Source: Clostridia bacterium
Lineage (GTDB): Bacteria; Bacillota; Clostridia; Christensenellales; Pumilibacteraceae
NCBI GenBank assembly: GCA_013316045.1
Contig: WSNJ01000006.1
Coordinates: 1 to 41,501, forward strand
DNA: 41,501 nucleotides
Direction of reading: 5' to 3'
Shown: positions 37,499-41,501 of the stretch, one piece after another
Layout: each line of letters starts with the position of its first letter
How positions within the stretch are numbered: position 1 is the stretch's first letter
Made by a program: the position numbers and the translations under genes
The notes under the pieces: generated by a model
What the model saw: the letters and a program-made list of their open reading frames with translations, nothing else
The model's database searches: none
Told to the model about the DNA's origin: nothing

Positions 37499-38208
37499 TT
37501 CTTTTTCCCGCTGTTGATATTCTTAACGGGCAAAGCGTCAGGCTTCTGCACGGAAATTTCGATAAAGTAACCGTTTACGGCGACCCCGTGGAAATGGCTG
37601 AAAAATGGGTGGGTCAAGGCGCGGAATTTCTGCATCTCGTAGACCTTAACGGCGCGCGCGAAGGCAAAGGAGTTAATTTTTCCGTAATCAAGCAAATAGC
37701 CGAAAAAGTGAAAATTCCCCTTCAACTCGGCGGCGGAATAAGAACTATGTCAGACATAGCCGAGCGATTGGAGTCGGGGGTTACGCGCGTTATACTCGGT
37801 ACGGCGTGTTGCAATAACCCCGAAATAGTCAAACAAGCCGTAAATAAATTCGGTGCGGAGAGAATTGTTGCTGGAATAGACGCGAAAGACGGAAAAGTCG
37901 CCGTTCACGGGTGGGAAGAAAGTTCCGACCTTTCGCCTTACGAACTCGGCGAAAAGATGTACTCGTTCGGACTCAGGTACGTTGTGTTTACGGACATTTC
38001 GCGCGACGGCGCTCTTACGGGTGTAAACGTTGATTCCTGCGTGAAAATGGCTGCCGAAACGGGACTCAACGTTATAGCGAGCGGCGGCGTCGGAAGTTTG
38101 GACGACCTGAGAGCGTTAAATGCGAAAAACCTGTACGGCGCGATACTCGGAAAGGCAATATACGAAAAGAAATTCAACGTTACCGAAGCAAAAGAGGTTA
38201 TAAAATAG
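37495..38208 (+). CDS. hisA: ProFAR isomerase (phosphoribosylformimino AICAR-P isomerase)
   Basis: TIM-barrel isomerase converting ProFAR to PRFAR. The 237-residue product starts [16 protein letters not shown], where the catalytic Asp sits in PAVDI, and has [49 protein letters not shown] (second catalytic Asp) and [11 protein letters not shown]. The PAVDI plus HLVDLNGA pattern marks HisA rather than HisF. It overlaps hisB by 4 nt and is followed 1 nt later by hisIE; hisF, usually next, is missing. Confidence 0.95.
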   Translation: MILFPAVDILNGQSVRLLHGNFDKVTVYGDPVEMAEKWVGQGAEFLHLVDLNGAREGKGVNFSVIKQIAEKVKIPLQLGGGIRTMSDIAERLESGVTRVILGTACCNNPEIVKQAVNKFGAERIVAGIDAKDGKVAVHGWEESSDLSPYELGEKMYSFGLRYVVFTDISRDGALTGVNVDSCVKMAAETGLNVIASGGVGSLDDLRALNAKNLYGAILGKAIYEKKFNVTEAKEVIK

Positions 38209-38209
38209 T

Positions 38210-38854
38210 ATGGATATCAAGGATATAAAATTCGACGCGAACGGACTTGTTCCGGCGATAGCGCAAGACGTGGTTACGGGCGAAGTTCTGATGCAGGCGT
38301 TTATGAATAAAGAAGCTCTCGAAAAAACGGTTTCGACGGGCAAGGCGCACTATTACAGCCGCAGTCGCAAAAAACTTTGGCTCAAAGGCGAAACGAGCGG
38401 ACATTTTCAGCACGTGGTTTCGATGTGTACCGATTGCGACAGCGACTGTATTCTTATGAAGGTGGTGCAGGACGGCAACGCTTGCCATACGGGCAGTTAT
38501 TCGTGCTTTTTCAACGAGATTAAAGAGTTCGACGAATACAAGGGCAAGAGCGGAGCAAACGCGCTGTTCGATTGTATAGCGACGATTGCCGAGCGCGCCG
38601 AAAATCCCGAAGAGGGTTCTTATACGAATTATCTTTTGGGCAAAGGACGCGAAAAAATCTGTAAGAAGATAGGCGAAGAAAGTTCGGAAGTCATAATTGC
38701 CGCTATGAAAGGCGATAACGACGAATTGAAGAACGAGCTTTCCGACCTTTTGTATCACGCTTTTGTACTTATGAAAGACAGAGAACTCGATTTTTCGGAA
38801 GTTTTGGACGTTCTGCACGCTCGGCATAGCGCGCCGCGCAAACGAAACTATTAA
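38210..38854 (+). CDS. hisIE: Bifunctional phosphoribosyl-AMP cyclohydrolase / phosphoribosyl-ATP pyrophosphatase
   Basis: Catalyses steps two and three of histidine synthesis. The HisI half (about 1-115) has [26 protein letters not shown] and the metal motif [13 protein letters not shown] with CH in [10 protein letters not shown]. The HisE half (about 118-214) has [29 protein letters not shown] and [14 protein letters not shown]. The fusion is common in Firmicutes. It is the last gene of the his operon. Confidence 0.97.
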   Translation: MDIKDIKFDANGLVPAIAQDVVTGEVLMQAFMNKEALEKTVSTGKAHYYSRSRKKLWLKGETSGHFQHVVSMCTDCDSDCILMKVVQDGNACHTGSYSCFFNEIKEFDEYKGKSGANALFDCIATIAERAENPEEGSYTNYLLGKGREKICKKIGEESSEVIIAAMKGDNDELKNELSDLLYHAFVLMKDRELDFSEVLDVLHARHSAPRKRNY

Positions 38855-38875
38855 GATTTCGATTACGGAAGAAGG

Positions 38876-41056
38876 TTGAAAAATCACAGATTTATAAATT
38901 TCAGAGCGTTTTTGATTATTGCCGCAAGTCTTGTATTTGCGGCAATTTTCGCGTTTGTGTCCTTTGCGGTTCAGTGGCTCGGTTGGACGTTGTTCGCTCT
39001 GTCGCTCGCTTTCTTTTTCGTAATGATATTTGTTTTGCTTTACCGCGGTGCGAAAAAGTACAAGGTGCTGACGTTCGCGCTATGTATCGTGCTGTTTACT
39101 GCCGTATTTTTCAATTTCATAATAACGGTAAATCTTTGGCAACGCGAAACTGTTATTCAAGACGAAAAGTATTCGGTAAGCGGCACGGTCGAATCGGTCG
39201 CCGATGTCGACGGTAAAGTCGTTATGGTACTTAAAAACGTTTCGATAGCGGGCGAGAAGCACAAGGGCAAAATTAAGGTTTACGCGTCGTTCGAAGAAAA
39301 ATTGATAACGGTAAAAGCAGGCGATACGGTTATTATGCCTGACGTAAGACTGTATAAAAACGAACTTTTGGAAAACGGAAAGGTCAACGCGTTCTATAAG
39401 CGCACGGATATTCGTTTCAACGTAAACGCTTTTGTAGGCGACGTGGAAGTTTATTCGGGAAGTCCGAGCTTAGGCGACAGATTTTCGCAGAGTATTAAAG
39501 ATTTGCTAATCGGCGCAATGGGTTCGACTTACGGCGGCGAAGCGTACGGAATGCTTACGGGCGACAAGTCCGGCATTTCGCGGGAAACGAAAAGCGCGTT
39601 CGATTTAAGCGGAATTTCTCACGTGCTTGCCGTTTCGGGTTTGCACATAGGTTTTGCCGCGGCGTTGATAACTTTTGTAATGCGTAAACTTCGAGCACGC
39701 AGAGTTTCCGTATTTGTTACCGTAACCGCATTTTTACTGCTTTATACGGCGTTGGCTGATTTTTCGCCGTCCGTAATCCGCGCGGCGGTTATGACGGAAA
39801 CGGGTCTTGCGGCAAGCGTATTCGGTCGGCGCAAAGACAGACTGTCGGCACTGTGTTTCGCGGTTTGCGTTATTCTCGTTTTTTCGCCGCTGTATTTGTT
39901 TGAAACGGGCTTTCAGATGAGCGTCGGCGCGGTACTCGGCATTATTCTGTTTGCGGACTTTTTCGGAAAAGCGCTGCAAAAGATAAAAATTCCGAAGTTT
40001 TTGTCAAACGGGATAGGGGCTTCCGTTTCCGTTCAGATAGGAATTCTGCCCGCGATTATTTACGGCTTTAACGAAATTCAAATCTATTCCGTAATAGCTA
40101 ACGTTATTTTAATGCCGCTAATCGCTTTTGTGTTTTGCAGCGTGTTCGTATCGCTAATATTGACCGCCGTTTTTTCGTTTATGAGTTTCGCGCTAAGGCT
40201 TTCTTCGTGGGGAATGTGGCTTTTGGATAAGTGCGCGACGGCTGTTAGTATGTTGCCGTTTGCCGTCGTTCCCGTTCGCTCCACCGCCGCAATCTTTTTT
40301 GCGTACCCCGTTTACTTTCTTATTAGCGGATTTTTTATGCTGAAAAGGGCGAAATATCCCGTTAAAATTCCGCTTGTACTGCTCGCTTGCGTGATTCTTG
40401 CTCACGGAACGTTTGCGGTTCCGCCTTATAATCTTAAAAACCTGATTATTCCCGTTGTCGATACGGATTCCGTCGTTTCGGTCGTTTGTACGGACGGAAA
40501 AACATATGTCGTCGGCGATTTGCTTTCGTATTATCCCGTGTACGAAACCTTGAACAGGTACGGGATAACGGAAGTAGACGCGGTGTATATGACGGGTCTT
40601 GACGAAAAGCGAGCGCGCTCAGCCGTAAAACTGAACCGTGCGTTCGCAATAGGCGCGTTCTATTCTCCCGAGAGCGAAGATATCGGCGGACTCGGCATTC
40701 TTGCGGAAGAAAAAATCGGCAATTATTATATGCTCGGCTCCGACGCAGAGCAAGACTCCGAAATAAAAGCCGTATATTCGGACGGTAATTTCGTTTGCTA
40801 TTCGCTTGCTTTTCTATCTTCCGGCGCGCTGTTTTTCGGACGCTATTCCGATTATACGCTTGCGAATGCGGAAATTATAAACTCCGCCGCCGTTATACGC
40901 GCGTTCTCGTATGCGGAAAAGTTCTCGGACAGATTGTTTATCGTCAACGATTATCTTTCTTCTTCCGCCGTTCCGCCGCGCGGCTTTTCCGTCGCCGAAA
41001 ACCCGAACCTTGTGTTCGATTACGCGAACGGCGAGTATTTAAGACTTGACGGTTGA
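38876..41056 (+). CDS. comEC: ComEC/Rec2-family DNA uptake channel with a degenerate C-terminal domain
   Basis: ComEC is the inner-membrane channel for DNA uptake in competence. The 726-residue product has three N-terminal membrane segments (about 12-82), an OB-fold DUF4131 region (about 98-190), and the competence domain with SGISHVLAVSGLHIGF (245-260), SPSVIRAAVM and further membrane helices to about 512. The last 210 residues align in position with the metallo-beta-lactamase domain (VVDTDSVVSVV...) but contain no histidine at all after residue 510. The HxHxDH site is replaced by a stretch reading AVYMTGLDEKRARSA. The start is TTG 38876, the only start possible after an in-frame stop at 38872-38874 of the upstream region near 38872. 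No comEA is in view. Confidence 0.88.
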   Translation: MKNHRFINFRAFLIIAASLVFAAIFAFVSFAVQWLGWTLFALSLAFFFVMIFVLLYRGAKKYKVLTFALCIVLFTAVFFNFIITVNLWQRETVIQDEKYSVSGTVESVADVDGKVVMVLKNVSIAGEKHKGKIKVYASFEEKLITVKAGDTVIMPDVRLYKNELLENGKVNAFYKRTDIRFNVNAFVGDVEVYSGSPSLGDRFSQSIKDLLIGAMGSTYGGEAYGMLTGDKSGISRETKSAFDLSGISHVLAVSGLHIGFAAALITFVMRKLRARRVSVFVTVTAFLLLYTALADFSPSVIRAAVMTETGLAASVFGRRKDRLSALCFAVCVILVFSPLYLFETGFQMSVGAVLGIILFADFFGKALQKIKIPKFLSNGIGASVSVQIGILPAIIYGFNEIQIYSVIANVILMPLIAFVFCSVFVSLILTAVFSFMSFALRLSSWGMWLLDKCATAVSMLPFAVVPVRSTAAIFFAYPVYFLISGFFMLKRAKYPVKIPLVLLACVILAHGTFAVPPYNLKNLIIPVVDTDSVVSVVCTDGKTYVVGDLLSYYPVYETLNRYGITEVDAVYMTGLDEKRARSAVKLNRAFAIGAFYSPESEDIGGLGILAEEKIGNYYMLGSDAEQDSEIKAVYSDGNFVCYSLAFLSSGALFFGRYSDYTLANAEIINSAAVIRAFSYAEKFSDRLFIVNDYLSSSAVPPRGFSVAENPNLVFDYANGEYLRLDG

Positions 41057-41125
41057 AAATTTTATTCCGCGCTTTCGACTTATTCCGTCATATTTTTCCG
41101 AATTCCGACATAGTTATATAGCGGT

Positions 41126-41501
41126 ATGTTGCGCTTCGATTTTTACGGCGTTTACCGCGACTTTCTCGATTTTGTGCGGTGCAATAAATTCAGATTGATA
41201 ATTGTGGCGGCATTTGCACTTGCGGGGTGCGGGCTCGGCATAAGCAAGGCTTTTACTCTTGCGAATTCCGAAGGCGTCGATTGCATTAAACGATACAATA
41301 TATATTTGCTTATTTGCGGCACGCGCGGATTTTGGGGTTACTTTATTTCGCGCGTTTTGTCGTGCCTGTTTCTTACCGTCGCAATGGCTTTTCTAAGCTA
41401 CCGCATATATACGGCGTGGGTGAATATAGGCATAGTGTTTCTGTTTTGCTATTATAATTTCCGTTCGGCTACGGCGGCGGTTATACTTCTTAAAATCACG
41501 T
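41126..41501 (+). CDS. Multipass membrane protein, truncated by the window end
   Basis: The frame from ATG 41126 is open to the last base, giving at least 125 residues with no stop. It starts MLRFDFYGVYRDFLDFVRCN, then has hydrophobic segments at about 23-40, 72-92 and 99-122. The layout (short cytoplasmic start, first helix, then clustered helices with SRVLSCLFLTVAMAF) recalls SpoIIM/DUF95-type membrane proteins, but I see no decisive motif and would not assign it. No strong ribosome-binding site precedes the ATG. It follows comEC by 69 nt; holA often follows comEC in Firmicutes, so this is an extra gene in that slot. Confidence 0.65.
   Translation, partial: MLRFDFYGVYRDFLDFVRCNKFRLIIVAAFALAGCGLGISKAFTLANSEGVDCIKRYNIYLLICGTRGFWGYFISRVLSCLFLTVAMAFLSYRIYTAWVNIGIVFLFCYYNFRSATAAVILLKIT

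Noticed and set aside
37495-38208. HisF identity for the TIM-barrel gene before hisIE
   Set aside because: The N-terminal PAVDILNG and HLVDLNGA motifs are those of HisA; HisF would carry a catalytic lysine-type CLDV start.

Overview
This window is a 41.5 kb piece of core chromosome from a low-to-mid GC Firmicute of the class Clostridia, probably an uncultured gut-type lineage. The case rests on gene order: hemW-hrcA-grpE-dnaK-dnaJ-prmA-rsmE-mtaB, then yerC-pcrA-ligA, then yicC-gmk-rpoZ-coaBC-priA-def-fmt-rsmB-rlmN-rsgA-rpe-thiN-spoVM-rpmB-yloU-yloV-recG. These are the blocks seen in Bacillus and Clostridium. Promoters are SigA-like (TTGACA-17-TATAAT), ribosome-binding sites are strong AGGAGG types, TTG is used as a start several times, and TAA, TGA and TAG all act as stops. 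No phage, insertion sequence, CRISPR array, rRNA or tRNA was recognised. All genes lie on the + strand except rpmB.

Layout. 1-3183: a promoter and hairpin-rich leader, then lepA and hemW. 3190-8028: the heat-shock operon hrcA-grpE-dnaK-dnaJ, with a canonical promoter, a CIRCE operator and a terminator. 8051-11451: prmA, rsmE, mtaB and a HIT hydrolase, interrupted after rsmE by an inverted-repeat-bounded, structured element. 11528-12391: rpsU and an unrecognised 140-residue protein. 12388-16970: yerC (TrpR-like), pcrA and ligA. 16948-29115: one long co-directional run from a HypE/AIR-synthase-like gene with a predicted leaderless start, through yicC, gmk, rpoZ, coaBC, priA, the formyl-methionine cycle genes def and fmt, the methyltransferases rsmB and rlmN, rsgA, rpe and thiN, ending in a 25-codon spoVM. 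A hairpin separates spoVM from the convergent rpmB. 29524-33673: an Asp23-family gene, a DAK/FakA-like gene and recG. 33681-38854: a histidine operon hisZ-hisG-hisD-hisB-hisA-hisIE. 38876-41056: comEC with a C-terminal domain that has lost its metal ligands. 41126-end: a truncated membrane protein.

How the genes fit together. The window holds protein folding control (HrcA acting on CIRCE), translation and ribosome maturation (LepA, PrmA, RsmE, MtaB, RsmB, RlmN, RsgA, S21, L28, Def, Fmt), DNA repair and restart (PcrA, LigA, PriA, RecG), cofactor synthesis (CoaBC, ThiN) and histidine synthesis. SpoVM points to an endospore-forming ancestry or ability.

The notable points are departures from the standard layout. 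remA, prpC/prkC and sdaAB/sdaAA are missing from their usual slots. hisC, hisH and hisF are missing from the his operon. ComEC has no histidine after residue 510. I found no new multi-gene defence or metabolic system. The best candidate for something undescribed is the structured repeat at 9669-9806, with a possible relative near 11457-11486. All functional calls rest on reading the sequence and on remembered family knowledge; no database search was run.
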